Assembly: GCA_001898935.1 (NCBI GenBank)
Contig: MKVT01000034.1
Location: 124,001-188,000 of the forward strand
From: Paludibacter sp. 47-17
GTDB taxonomy: Bacteria > Bacteroidota > Bacteroidia > Bacteroidales > Paludibacteraceae
Direction of reading: 5' to 3'
Length of the DNA: 64,000 nt
The position numbers were made by a program, and so were the translations under genes. The notes under the pieces were generated by a model that worked only from the letters and a program-made list of their open reading frames with translations, had not been told where the DNA came from and searched no databases. Position 1 is the first letter of the stretch, and each line of letters starts with the position of its first letter. Below are positions 28,332 through 36,690 of the stretch, piece by piece.

Positions 28332-29897
28332 ATGAAACGATATAAAGCAGTAGTTGCGATTATTTGCATCTCACTCTCACTTACAGCACAGTCGGAATTC
28401 GACGCCCTTAAATACCTGCAGCCCAATATCTTCGGAACTGCCCGGTACAGTGCGATGGCAGGAGCTTTCGGAGCATTGGGAGCCGATCCTTCGGCAATTA
28501 AAGACAATCCTGCAGGATTGGGAATATACCGAAGCAGTGAATTATCGGCTACAATGAATGTTCTTTCGCAAAACTCACAAGTGGACTGGAATAGGCACAG
28601 CTCGTCAGAAGGGATGTTCAAAGCAGGCTTTCATCAGCTCTCCTATATCATATCGAGCACTCCTTCTTCAAAATTCAGCAGATCGACCGGTATCAAACGT
28701 TCTAATTGGGCCTTTTCATACAACCGGCTAAAAGACTTTAATCGCCAGTTGAGTGCTGCCGGCGGTCGCAATGTGTCGGCTTCGGTGACCGATTACATAG
28801 GTTATTTTACTGCCGACATTCCTGGAGACGAACTCTACAAAACCAGTAACTACGATCCGTACAATAATGTAACAGTTCCCTGGATTTCGGTTGTCGCCGC
28901 AAATGCCGGATTAATACGCGAATATGTATACGATGATACGGGTGAAACGGCCTATTGGCAGACACTTTTAGAGAATAACGAAACAGTATCGCCCAGTTAT
29001 TTCTTACGCGAATCGGGCTATTTTGACGAATATTCACTTAGCTGGTCGGGAAATTTCAATAATCGAGTGTTTTTAGGCGCCTCGGTTAATATTTATGATA
29101 TGAAATACCAGATCAATTCGGAATATAAGGAAAACTTCTCCGTTGTAGGTGGCATGTCGCTCAAGAATTACCTGAGTTCGTCGGCTACCGGAGTTGGATT
29201 CCGGGTAGGAGGTATTTTCATACCGGCTGATAATATCCGTATAGGAGCATCGGTGCAGGCACCGGTTATTTACACAACAAAGGACATAAATTATGCGGAT
29301 GTTTATTATAATCACGGCGCTGACAACTTTGGCACCATTTATACCCCTGAAGGTGACAACAATTTCAAATTGCAAAGCCCGCTTGTTTTTAATCTGAGCG
29401 CCGCTTTGATTCAGGGTAAAAAAGGTCTGATCGGAATCGAATACATGAATAGCAGCAACAATACTGCAAAATTCATGAATAAAAACAACAACAGTTTCAA
29501 TTACAAGTACGAAAACGACAGTATCGGAGCAGTATTTAATGCCCAGCATACCGTAAAACTTGGCGGCGAATATAAGGTGAGTAATAAATTTGCTATCCGT
29601 GCGGGATATGCCTATTCGACGGAACCGGTAAAGAGCAGGATGCAAAAAGAGATGAATCCCAACACCAACCGTACCGATCTTGAGTACATGGTACCATCGT
29701 CCACCAGTTATATTACCGGCGGAATAGGATACAGAGATGCAGATTGGGCTTTTGATTTCGCTGTAGTCAATAAGATGTACGACGAAACTTTTTATGCCTA
29801 CAACATCAACAAGGTAGCTGATGGTTTCAAAATGCCAACAGCTGCTGTAAGCACCACCAATCTCTCATTTATCGCAACGGTAAGTTTGCGCTTCTAA
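28332..29897 (+). CDS. OmpP1/FadL-like outer-membrane beta-barrel protein
   Basis: 521 residues with a signal peptide (MKRYKAVVAIICISLSLTAQS). The N-terminal NIFGTARYSAMAGAFGALGADPSAIKDNPAGLGIYRSSEL is the NPAG-type signature of OmpP1/FadL/TodX-family barrels. Alternating aromatic strands continue to the C-terminal SLRF, whose final Phe is typical of Bam substrates. It is probably a passive channel for hydrophobic or other small molecules; the ligand is unknown. The gene follows the GY/S-rich gene and ends at a long hairpin. Confidence 0.85.
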   Translation: MKRYKAVVAIICISLSLTAQSEFDALKYLQPNIFGTARYSAMAGAFGALGADPSAIKDNPAGLGIYRSSELSATMNVLSQNSQVDWNRHSSSEGMFKAGFHQLSYIISSTPSSKFSRSTGIKRSNWAFSYNRLKDFNRQLSAAGGRNVSASVTDYIGYFTADIPGDELYKTSNYDPYNNVTVPWISVVAANAGLIREYVYDDTGETAYWQTLLENNETVSPSYFLRESGYFDEYSLSWSGNFNNRVFLGASVNIYDMKYQINSEYKENFSVVGGMSLKNYLSSSATGVGFRVGGIFIPADNIRIGASVQAPVIYTTKDINYADVYYNHGADNFGTIYTPEGDNNFKLQSPLVFNLSAALIQGKKGLIGIEYMNSSNNTAKFMNKNNNSFNYKYENDSIGAVFNAQHTVKLGGEYKVSNKFAIRAGYAYSTEPVKSRMQKEMNPNTNRTDLEYMVPSSTSYITGGIGYRDADWAFDFAVVNKMYDETFYAYNINKVADGFKMPTAAVSTTNLSFIATVSLRF

Positions 29898-29904
29898 AAG
29901 CACT

Positions 29905-29960
29905 AACAACTCAAAGGCCCTCGTTTTCAATTCGCGAAACGAGGGCCTTTGAGTTGTTAA
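29905..29960. terminator. Bidirectional hairpin with a perfect 23-bp stem
   Basis: 29905-29927 pairs perfectly with 29938-29960 around a 10-base loop, between convergent genes (porin and cupin). A short TTTT run follows on the minus strand but there is no T run on the plus strand. It probably acts as a shared transcription end, though the stem is unusually long. Confidence 0.75.
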
Positions 29961-29967
29961 TCACCCA

Positions 29968-30324
29968 TCAGCCTTTAATCATGGTCAAAAGCATTTTCAT
30001 CTGCTGAGTAGCCATTACGGCATGAGGTACATTGGCAGGCATTAAGATGCTCTCGCCGGCACCTATTAAATGCGAAACGCCTGCAATACTAATTTCAGCC
30101 TCACCATCAAATACCTGTACAAGGGCATCATAGGGCGTAGTATGTTCGCTCAGCGATTCTCCCTGATCGAAAGCAAACATAGTAACGTTTCCTTTATCGT
30201 TACGTACCAGTATTTTACTCACAATCGATCCTTCGGCATAAGCCACACTTTCGTTAAAACTGAATTTTTCCCCTTTAGGAAATCCTTTATGCTCCTTTTG
30301 GGGCGTGTATTTAAATGTTGTCAT
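29968..30324 (-). CDS. Small cupin-domain protein
   Basis: 118 residues from ATG 30324 (MTTFKYTPQ). The reading frame continues upstream, but that part covers the promoter. Single cupin fold: FDQGESLSEHTTPYDALVQVFDGEAEISIAG (motif 1, with one His and several acidic residues) and GESILMPANVPHAVMA (motif 2, with His). Such small cupins can be metal-dependent enzymes or sensors; no substrate can be named. It is divergent from a Crp/Fnr gene across a region with a 28-bp palindrome, so it is a likely target of that regulator. Confidence 0.8.
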   Translation of the reverse strand: MTTFKYTPQKEHKGFPKGEKFSFNESVAYAEGSIVSKILVRNDKGNVTMFAFDQGESLSEHTTPYDALVQVFDGEAEISIAGVSHLIGAGESILMPANVPHAVMATQQMKMLLTMIKG

Positions 30325-30348
30325 AGGGATAAGAATTTTATTTAAACG

Positions 30349-30356
30349 CAAAGGTA
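30349..30356 (-). promoter_or_regulatory. Predicted -7 element for the cupin gene
   Basis: Minus strand TACCTTTG, an exact TAnnTTTG match, 25 bases before the cupin ATG. There is no -33 TTTG. The palindrome at 30372-30399 is centred about 43 bases upstream of the expected start, where an activator would sit. Confidence 0.58.
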
Positions 30357-30371
30357 GAGAATGTAAAACAA

Positions 30372-30399
30372 TGGAAGTGTAACAATTGTTACACTTCCA
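30372..30399. promoter_or_regulatory. Perfect 28-bp palindrome, candidate Crp/Fnr operator
   Basis: The core TGTAACAATTGTTACA is flanked symmetrically by TGGAAG and CTTCCA, giving 14 perfectly paired bases per half. It lies between the divergent cupin and Crp/Fnr promoters, 8 bases upstream of the latter's -33 box. TGTAAC/GTTACA half sites fit the general size and symmetry of Crp/Fnr family sites but match neither the E. coli CRP (TGTGA) nor FNR (TTGAT) half site. Confidence 0.65.
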
Positions 30400-30407
30400 C
30401 AATTATT

Positions 30408-30438
30408 TTTGACGAAATAAGGATTTTTCGTACATTTA
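30408..30438 (+). promoter_or_regulatory. Predicted promoter of the Crp/Fnr-antiporter genes
   Basis: TTTG (30408-30411), a 19-base spacer, then TACATTTA (30431-30438), one mismatch from TAnnTTTG. The start codon is at 30457. Confidence 0.55.
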
Positions 30439-30456
30439 CATCGCAAACATAGATAT

Positions 30457-31125
30457 ATGAAGAAAAGAGATCTCAACGCTTGTCCCATCTGCCACAATTT
30501 AAACATTGACGACGAGGAAGCATTTCTCGACGATTTAAAATGTACCTTCAGGGTATACGCCAAAAACGACCTGATTATTCAACAAGGGCAATTGTGTGAA
30601 GCGTTTTATATGCTTACCATTGGTAGCGTTCGAACTGAAATGGTTTCTGAAAACGGGAATATCATGGGTATTGAAACGATTGAGGCTCCAAAACCAATTG
30701 CGGCAGCACTCCTTTTTTCCGACAACAACCGTTTTCAGTTTAATGTAATTGCCTTAGATGATGTAGAAATTATTGTGATTCCTAAATCCGAAATTATGCG
30801 CATGATGATGACGAATCCTGATTTCATGCAAAATTATCTTGCTCATAATGCCAATCGAACGCAAGTTCTTACCAGCAGACTGCAGTTATTGTCGATTAAA
30901 ACAATCAAAGGTAAGCTGGCTCATTATTTATTGGAACAGGCAAAAAACACCGACAAGCCCTTTACGGTATCAAAAACTCAAAGCGAACTGGCTGAATTCT
31001 TCAGTGTCGCCCGCCCTTCATTGGCCCGCAGCTTGTCGGAAATGGTGCAGGATGGCATTATTTCAATTCATCGTAAAGTGTATACCATTATCGATCTGAA
31101 TAAAATGAAAGAGTTATTAGTTTAA
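30457..31125 (+). CDS. Crp/Fnr family transcription regulator (cupin/antiporter locus)
   Basis: 222 residues. An N-terminal cyclic-nucleotide-binding-like domain spans about residues 20-140 (LIIQQGQLCEAFYMLTIGSVRTEM). The long dimer helix is near residues 125-150. The C-terminal helix-turn-helix is SKTQSELAEFFSVARPSLARSLSEMV. The N-terminus has a CPIC pair (Cys9, Cys12); a metal or redox role is possible, but the four Cys of FNR are not all evident. The recognition helix (RPSLAR) differs from FNR (ETxSR), so a different DNA site is expected, such as the palindrome just upstream. The antiporter gene follows after 21 bases. Confidence 0.88.
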   Translation: MKKRDLNACPICHNLNIDDEEAFLDDLKCTFRVYAKNDLIIQQGQLCEAFYMLTIGSVRTEMVSENGNIMGIETIEAPKPIAAALLFSDNNRFQFNVIALDDVEIIVIPKSEIMRMMMTNPDFMQNYLAHNANRTQVLTSRLQLLSIKTIKGKLAHYLLEQAKNTDKPFTVSKTQSELAEFFSVARPSLARSLSEMVQDGIISIHRKVYTIIDLNKMKELLV

Positions 31126-31146
31126 CCTCAATTCTGAAAACGGAGC

Positions 31147-33294
31147 ATGAATCTATTACTAATCAACGATTTCACCTTACCACTGCAACATCCGGTACTG
31201 AAGTTTCTGGTGATACTTGTCATCATCCTTTTTGCGCCCATTATTTTCAACAAACTTAAAATACCCCATATATTAGGTTTGATTATTGCGGGAGCAATCA
31301 TCGGTCCCTTTGGTATCAATTTGCTTCAGCGCGACGGCAGTATCATTCTTTCGGGAACTGCCGGGCTTTTGTATATCATGTTTCTTGCCGGGTTGGAAAT
31401 CGATATGGGAGATTTGAAAAAAAACAGCACCAAAAGCTTAATTTACGGTTTACTGACCTTCATCATCCCTATGCTTTCCGGTATTCTCGCCGGTGTTTAT
31501 CTGCTGAATTTTTCTCTTCCCACCTCCATACTGATTGGAAGTATGTTTGCTTCACATACCTTAATTACCTACCCAATAGTAACTAAACTCGATATTGTTA
31601 AAAACCGGGCTGTAGTGGTTACGGTTGGGGGGACTATTATTACAGTCACGCTGGGATTACTGGTTTTGGCTGTCATTATCGGCATGCAATCCGGGGAGGT
31701 GGATTCCTGGTTCTGGACACGGCTTTCGGGTTCAATCGTCCTGTTCAGCGCCATTGTATTATTACTTTTTCCGTTCATCGGCCGTTGGTTTTTTAAAAAG
31801 TATTCCGATAGTGTTTCTCAATACATCTTTGTACTGGTAATGGTTTTTTTAGGTGCGGTTCTTGCACAGGCTGCCGGCGTCGAATCGATCATCGGAGCAT
31901 TTCTGGCCGGACTTTCCCTGAATCGTTTGATACCGGTCACATCGCCCTTAATGAACCGCATCTCATTTGTCGGCAATGCTATTTTCATTCCGTTTTTTCT
32001 GATTAGCGTCGGGATGCTCATTGATTACAGAGCATTCTTCAACGACACGCATACATTATATGTCGCAGCTATTTTGTCGGCCGCAGCAACATTCTCAAAA
32101 TACCTTCCCGCATTGATTACTCAAAAGATGTATGGCTACACCAAAGACGAAGGTAATTTGATTTTCGGATTAAGCAACGCTCAGGCCGCAGCAACCCTGG
32201 CTGCCGTATTGGTAGGCTATAATGTTATCACCGGCTATGCGGCCGATGGCAGCCCCATTCGATTGCTCGACGATAGTGTATTGAACGGTACGATTGTCAT
32301 GATCCTCGTCACCTGTACCATTGCATCGCTGGTAACTCAAAAGGCTGCTGTCAACTTATCGCTCAAAGATAGCACTAACGCTGAACCGCACGATTCGGAT
32401 GGCACCGAACAGATTCTCGTCCCTATTAAGTATGCCGACACAATTGATGAATTAATTAATCTCAGCTCGTTAATAAAGTCAAAACATAATCTCGACGGCA
32501 TTCATGCTTTAAACGTAATCAGTAATAATACAACCAACGATACCGACTTAAAAAAAGCCAATCAACTGTTGGATAAAGCGGTCAAAAATGCTTCGTCGGT
32601 GGATATTCGGATGAACAAATTACTGCGTTACGATGTAAATGTTGTGAATGCAATCACCAGCGTGATACGGGAGCACTCCATCACCGACCTGATCGTATCG
32701 CTTCATACGAAGAAAGGAATGACCGATTCGTTTCTCGGTAAACTGACCGAAGGTATTTTGACGCGAAACAATGTAACGACCTTTGTATACAAAGCCGCCC
32801 AGCCCATCTCTACCATTAAGCGTCACATCGTAGTGATACCCAAAAATGCAGAAGTAGAAATAGGCTTTCCCTTTTGGTTACTTAAAGTGTGGAATATTGC
32901 CCGCAATGCAGGCGCCACAGTCGAATTTTACGGACAGGAGAAAACCATCGGACTTATTCAGGAAGTAATGTCAAAACACCCTATTGAAGCCAGTTTTAAT
33001 AACTTCGACGATTGGGACGATTTTTTGATTTTATCACGCGACATTCGTCCTGACGATAACCTCATTATAATACTTGCCAGGGAAAAAACAATGTCGTATC
33101 ACTCCAGCATGCAACGTATCCCCGTTTATTTACGAAAATACTTTGAAAATCAAAGTTACATACTGATATTCCCTATACAAACCGGGATCTTATCCGACGA
33201 TCATGATAACTTCAACAATCCTTCCATGCTCGAACCCATTGAAAAGCTGGACGAAATGGGGAAAACCCTGGCCCGGTTGTTTAAAAGAAAATAG
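31147..33294 (+). CDS. Cation:proton antiporter (CPA2/KefB type) with C-terminal UspA-like domain
   Basis: 715 residues. About 12 membrane segments lie in residues 10-410, with the CPA2 fold (KIPHILGLIIAGAIIGPFGI near the start and GAFLAGLSLNRL in the middle). The soluble C-terminal half (about 420-715) looks like two UspA-type segments, e.g. HIVVIPKNAEVEIGFPF. It probably exchanges Na+ or K+ for H+ and is regulated by the cytosolic domain. It is likely co-transcribed with the Crp/Fnr gene upstream. Its TAG stop abuts the hisA stop from the other strand without any gap. Confidence 0.88.
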   Translation: MNLLLINDFTLPLQHPVLKFLVILVIILFAPIIFNKLKIPHILGLIIAGAIIGPFGINLLQRDGSIILSGTAGLLYIMFLAGLEIDMGDLKKNSTKSLIYGLLTFIIPMLSGILAGVYLLNFSLPTSILIGSMFASHTLITYPIVTKLDIVKNRAVVVTVGGTIITVTLGLLVLAVIIGMQSGEVDSWFWTRLSGSIVLFSAIVLLLFPFIGRWFFKKYSDSVSQYIFVLVMVFLGAVLAQAAGVESIIGAFLAGLSLNRLIPVTSPLMNRISFVGNAIFIPFFLISVGMLIDYRAFFNDTHTLYVAAILSAAATFSKYLPALITQKMYGYTKDEGNLIFGLSNAQAAATLAAVLVGYNVITGYAADGSPIRLLDDSVLNGTIVMILVTCTIASLVTQKAAVNLSLKDSTNAEPHDSDGTEQILVPIKYADTIDELINLSSLIKSKHNLDGIHALNVISNNTTNDTDLKKANQLLDKAVKNASSVDIRMNKLLRYDVNVVNAITSVIREHSITDLIVSLHTKKGMTDSFLGKLTEGILTRNNVTTFVYKAAQPISTIKRHIVVIPKNAEVEIGFPFWLLKVWNIARNAGATVEFYGQEKTIGLIQEVMSKHPIEASFNNFDDWDDFLILSRDIRPDDNLIIILAREKTMSYHSSMQRIPVYLRKYFENQSYILIFPIQTGILSDDHDNFNNPSMLEPIEKLDEMGKTLARLFKRK

Positions 33295-34017
33295 TCAGGC
33301 TAAGAAAGCCGATAATTCTTTCAATGATATCCGTCCTTCATAGAGGGCTTTTCCGGTTATCACAGCCGGAACCGCTTTTTCTTGGAGCAACAGAATATCC
33401 TGCACGGAACCGACCCCCCCACTGGCAATAAGAAATAAATCGGGAAATGCGCTGAGAATTTTCTCGTATAACGCAACCGATGTACCTTGGAGCATTCCGT
33501 CTTTACTGATATCGGTACAGATCACCTTATTTATGCCCATGTTGGAATAGGAAGCTATAAAAGGCAGCAGCTCCAGCGAAGTAGTTTCGGTCCAGCCGGT
33601 TACTGCTATATTCTCCTCCTTCACGTCAGCTCCCAGAATAATTTTCTCAGAGCCGTATTTTTGTATCCAGGAAGCAAAAATTTCGGGTGATTTAACCGCA
33701 ATACTTCCTCCCGTCACCATCGCGGCTCCCGACTCAAAGGCTATTCGTAAATCATCGTCCGATTTCAGACCTCCACCAAAATCGATTATTAAATCAGTCG
33801 AGTTGGCTATACGTTCCAACACCCTATGATTAACAATATGGTTCGCTTTTGCACCATCCAGGTCAACCAGGTGAAGCCTACGAATCCCCGCATCCTCAAA
33901 CATTTTTGCGACTTCGAGTGGGTTCTCGTTATAGATGGTTTTTTGGTTATAATCGCCTTGCGACAAGCGCACACATTTACCATCGATTAAATCAATTGCA
34001 GGAATAATCTCAATCAT
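33295..34017 (-). CDS. hisA: ProFAR isomerase HisA
   Basis: Histidine biosynthesis: isomerises 5'-ProFAR to PRFAR. 240 residues from ATG 34017 ([23 protein letters not shown]); the frame is open further upstream, but that part overlaps the promoter. The TIM-barrel halves carry the catalytic Asp in AIDLIDG and the Asp in [11 protein letters not shown]. Phosphate-binding loops are FGGGLKS and ASGGVGSV. No other his gene is next to it, which is unusual, since hisA commonly sits in a his operon. Confidence 0.95.
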   Translation of the reverse strand: MIEIIPAIDLIDGKCVRLSQGDYNQKTIYNENPLEVAKMFEDAGIRRLHLVDLDGAKANHIVNHRVLERIANSTDLIIDFGGGLKSDDDLRIAFESGAAMVTGGSIAVKSPEIFASWIQKYGSEKIILGADVKEENIAVTGWTETTSLELLPFIASYSNMGINKVICTDISKDGMLQGTSVALYEKILSAFPDLFLIASGGVGSVQDILLLQEKAVPAVITGKALYEGRISLKELSAFLA

Positions 34018-34037
34018 ATTTAGCTTTTTTAGAGCCG

Positions 34038-34045
34038 CAAAGTTA
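34038..34045 (-). promoter_or_regulatory. Predicted -7 element for hisA
   Basis: Minus strand TAACTTTG, an exact TAnnTTTG match, 20 bases before the hisA ATG. Confidence 0.55.
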
Positions 34046-34122
34046 GTTATAATTGGGATTTTAAAAAACTCAAAATCGAATATTACATGAAATGAACTAA
34101 ATGAAATATGAGTTGAAAATTG

Positions 34123-34130
34123 TATTTTTG
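34123..34130 (+). promoter_or_regulatory. Predicted -7 element for the GHL10 gene
   Basis: TATTTTTG, an exact TAnnTTTG match, 22 bases before ATG 34153. It excludes the earlier in-frame start at 34120. Confidence 0.55.
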
Positions 34131-34152
34131 CAGTCAACTTTTCAATGTTAAC

Positions 34153-35679
34153 ATGATTAAAAATTATTTACAATCAAGCTTACTACTTGTATTTCTTACT
34201 ATTACGTCGTTTTCACAAAGCCAAAATCATCCTTTAAAAAGGGAGATGAGAGGGGTATGGATTGCTACCGTAGCTAACATCGACTGGCCTGCAACCAGAA
34301 GCACGAACGCCAATCAACAGCGGGAAGAACTCCGTGAAATGCTTGATCAATTGGAAAAACTGAATATAAATACCATCGTTTTTCAAGCCCGTCCCACTTC
34401 TGATGCTTTTTATTATTCTGCGTATGAACCATGGTCGGCCTATTTCACCGGAAAACAAGGCCGGAAGCCCATGCCCTATTTCGATCCGCTTGAATACCTT
34501 ACCAAAGAGGCGCACAAACGTTGTATGGATATACACGTTTGGCTGAACCCCTACCGGCTCTTGAATAATGAAGCGATAGCTAGTCTCGATAAAACCCATT
34601 TATATTTTCAGAAACCTCAGCTTTTTTTGAAGTACGGAGGTAAGTATTATTTCAATCCCGGATTAGATGAAACACGCGCCCACCTGAATCAGGTCGTGAA
34701 AGATATCGTAGAACGATATGATATCGACGCAATTCATTTTGACGATTATTTTTACCCTTACCCGGTTGCAGGACAGGAGTTTCCCGATCACGATACTTTT
34801 CGAAAATATCCCAGGGGCTTTACAAATAAAGCCGATTGGCGGAGAAACAATGTGAATATGGTAATTGCTGAGCTCAAACAAACCATACAATCGACCAAAC
34901 CTTGGGTAGAATTTGGAATTTCTCCTTTTGGAGTATGGAGAAACAATACTGTAGATCCAAAAGGTTCGGCAACCCGTGCAGGCATTCAAAATTACGATGA
35001 TTTATATGCCGACATTCTTAAATGGCTTGAAGAAGGAACAATTGACTATGTTGCGCCGCAATTGTATTGGGAAATAGGTAAAAAAATTGCCGATTATGAA
35101 ATATTGTTAGAATGGTGGACAAAACATTCGTTCAACAAAAATGTTTACATAGGTCTTTATGCATCGGGGTTAACATTACGTAATGAAGCTGCGTGGAAAA
35201 AGCCCAACGAACTTGCCCGGCAAATAAGGATGAACCGGCAGAATAAACAGGTTGATGGTGCAATATTTTACAGTGCCAGGCCTTTTCTGAACAATCCCCA
35301 GGGCTTGTTGGATAGTTTACAGACTCAGTTGTTCACTTACAAGGCACTTCAGCCATTCAACCGAAATTTAGGCCGAAACAAGGCTATCCAGCCTGAAAAT
35401 ATTCGATTACTTAAAGATAACAAGGAGGTGGTTTTAACCTGGGACTCGGTGGTAGCTGAAGGCGGCGACGCCATCGCTTATTATGTTGTATATTGTTTCA
35501 AAGGAAAGAAACCTGGCAATTTGGAAAATCCTGAAAACATTCTGACGCTCACTACCGAAAATATGGTCAGATTAAACCAACTGAAAAAACTAAAAGGCTA
35601 TTATACCTTTGTGGTGACAGCCGTCAACAGGTATAAAGAGGAAAGCCTCCCCAATTATGCCGTAACACGTAAGCTATAA
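34153..35679 (+). CDS. Secreted glycoside-hydrolase-like protein (GHL10/DUF187 family)
   Basis: 508 residues from ATG 34153, beginning with the signal peptide [37 protein letters not shown] is the diagnostic N-terminal motif of the GHL10 (DUF187) TIM barrel. [38 protein letters not shown] and [10 protein letters not shown] follow in the expected order. The D-D of HFDDYF is a candidate acid pair. The last ~110 residues look like a fibronectin III-type module ([13 protein letters not shown]...YYVVYCF). The family is believed to act on glycans, possibly cell-wall material, but the substrate is not established. Single gene with its own promoter and terminator. Confidence 0.87.
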   Translation: MIKNYLQSSLLLVFLTITSFSQSQNHPLKREMRGVWIATVANIDWPATRSTNANQQREELREMLDQLEKLNINTIVFQARPTSDAFYYSAYEPWSAYFTGKQGRKPMPYFDPLEYLTKEAHKRCMDIHVWLNPYRLLNNEAIASLDKTHLYFQKPQLFLKYGGKYYFNPGLDETRAHLNQVVKDIVERYDIDAIHFDDYFYPYPVAGQEFPDHDTFRKYPRGFTNKADWRRNNVNMVIAELKQTIQSTKPWVEFGISPFGVWRNNTVDPKGSATRAGIQNYDDLYADILKWLEEGTIDYVAPQLYWEIGKKIADYEILLEWWTKHSFNKNVYIGLYASGLTLRNEAAWKKPNELARQIRMNRQNKQVDGAIFYSARPFLNNPQGLLDSLQTQLFTYKALQPFNRNLGRNKAIQPENIRLLKDNKEVVLTWDSVVAEGGDAIAYYVVYCFKGKKPGNLENPENILTLTTENMVRLNQLKKLKGYYTFVVTAVNRYKEESLPNYAVTRKL

Positions 35680-35681
35680 TA

Positions 35682-35717
35682 AAACGCCATTTCGTTCAGA
35701 GCAACGAAATGGCGTTT
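35682..35717. terminator. Bidirectional terminator of GHL10 gene and sulfur operon
   Basis: Perfect 15-bp stem (35682-35696 with 35703-35717) and a six-base loop CAGAGC, between convergent genes. A/T pairs at the base of the stem serve as the U tract in each direction. Confidence 0.85.
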
Positions 35718-35740
35718 CGGCTTTTCATAGCGAATCATTA

Positions 35741-36154
35741 TCAGATATTGATGTGTAAATCGGCTTTTTGAGCGGCTTCAATGTATTGAAAAATTCCACT
35801 GAAATCGTCTACTACATCAATAAATTGTTCTTTGGTAACCCCATCCCACATCTTGCCGGCAAGCGAACAAATAAAGAATTTACAATCGGTAAACTCTTTT
35901 ACCTGACGAAACGAGTCGGCCCAATGCTGAACGTCCAACTCTTTCATTTTCGCAAGCATCTGCGCTTTCAAGTGTGGATATTCAACAAAAGAATCGTTGA
36001 TAAACTCATTTTCTTTCAAGAATGCCCTTGCTGCCGTAAGCAGCACATACACTTCAATTTCCATATCGTCGGCGGCAGCCCCACTGAGCATTACGCCTAA
36101 ACCGACTAATTTGTCGATACTTCCGGATGACAATCCGACAACTAATTTTGCCAT
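35741..36154 (-). CDS. DsrE-family sulfur-transfer protein
   Basis: 137 residues, no signal peptide, so cytoplasmic. MAKLVVGLSSGSIDKLVGLGVMLSGAAAD and the C-terminal half FTDCKFFICSLAGKMWDGVTKEQF match the DsrE/DsrE2-like fold. The Cys in KFFIC sits where this group carries its persulfide-accepting residue. DsrE proteins accept sulfur from TusA-like carriers, and rhd-tusA-dsrE2 clusters are known from sulfur oxidisers. It is the last gene of the eight-gene operon that starts with tusA, 25 bases after the preceding rhodanese gene. Confidence 0.78.
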   Translation of the reverse strand: MAKLVVGLSSGSIDKLVGLGVMLSGAAADDMEIEVYVLLTAARAFLKENEFINDSFVEYPHLKAQMLAKMKELDVQHWADSFRQVKEFTDCKFFICSLAGKMWDGVTKEQFIDVVDDFSGIFQYIEAAQKADLHINI

Positions 36155-36179
36155 TTACAGTTCATTTAAAATGTTAGAA

Positions 36180-36677
36180 TTATCCACCACACCCTCCCGA
36201 AGGAGCTGCCGCTGCTTTTTTAATTGCACCGCGTACCGGCGACTGCTCAACCAATTCGGGATACAATTGCTGCCAGGCGTCAAAGCCACCATCAATAAGT
36301 TGTACGTTGGTGTATTTTAATCGGGGCAATACCGTTGCAGCCAATGCCGAACGTTGTCCGTTATCGCAGTAAATATATACCGCAACGCGTTTTTTAGGTG
36401 CCTGATCCGCAATCTCATTCTCCAAAACACCCCGTGGGACTGAGATGGCCCCCTTAATGCAGGCTATATCAAACTCTTCGGATTCGCGACAATCGATCAG
36501 ATAAAAATGCTTCTCTGATTCTAAAACCGCTTTGAAATCGGCCGGACTAATTATATCGACCTTCGACCGGGCAGCTTCTGTCATTTCTTCAACACCGGCA
36601 TATATTTTCGTATCGTTGCTTCCGCAGGAGGCAAGTCCCGCAAGAAGCACCAGCAAAGAAATAAATTTTACGTTCAT
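36180..36677 (-). CDS. Rhodanese lipoprotein with SoxY-like GGCGG C-terminus
   Basis: 165 residues. Lipobox LASC gives lipidation at Cys18. The rhodanese domain covers about residues 40-145: YLIDCRESEEFD, GAISVPRGVLENEI, and the active-site loop YCDNGQRS with catalytic Cys104. An Ala/Pro-rich tail then ends exactly in GGCGG (Cys163). SoxY carries its sulfur intermediate on the Cys of a C-terminal GGCGG arm. The same ending on a rhodanese suggests that this protein loads sulfur from Cys104 to its own mobile arm, or presents it to a partner (inference). Predicted location: periplasmic face of a membrane. It sits between the tandem rhodanese and the DsrE genes. Confidence 0.85.
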   Translation of the reverse strand: MNVKFISLLVLLAGLASCGSNDTKIYAGVEEMTEAARSKVDIISPADFKAVLESEKHFYLIDCRESEEFDIACIKGAISVPRGVLENEIADQAPKKRVAVYIYCDNGQRSALAATVLPRLKYTNVQLIDGGFDAWQQLYPELVEQSPVRGAIKKAAAAPSGGCGG

Positions 36678-36690
36678 GATTTTTTATTGT

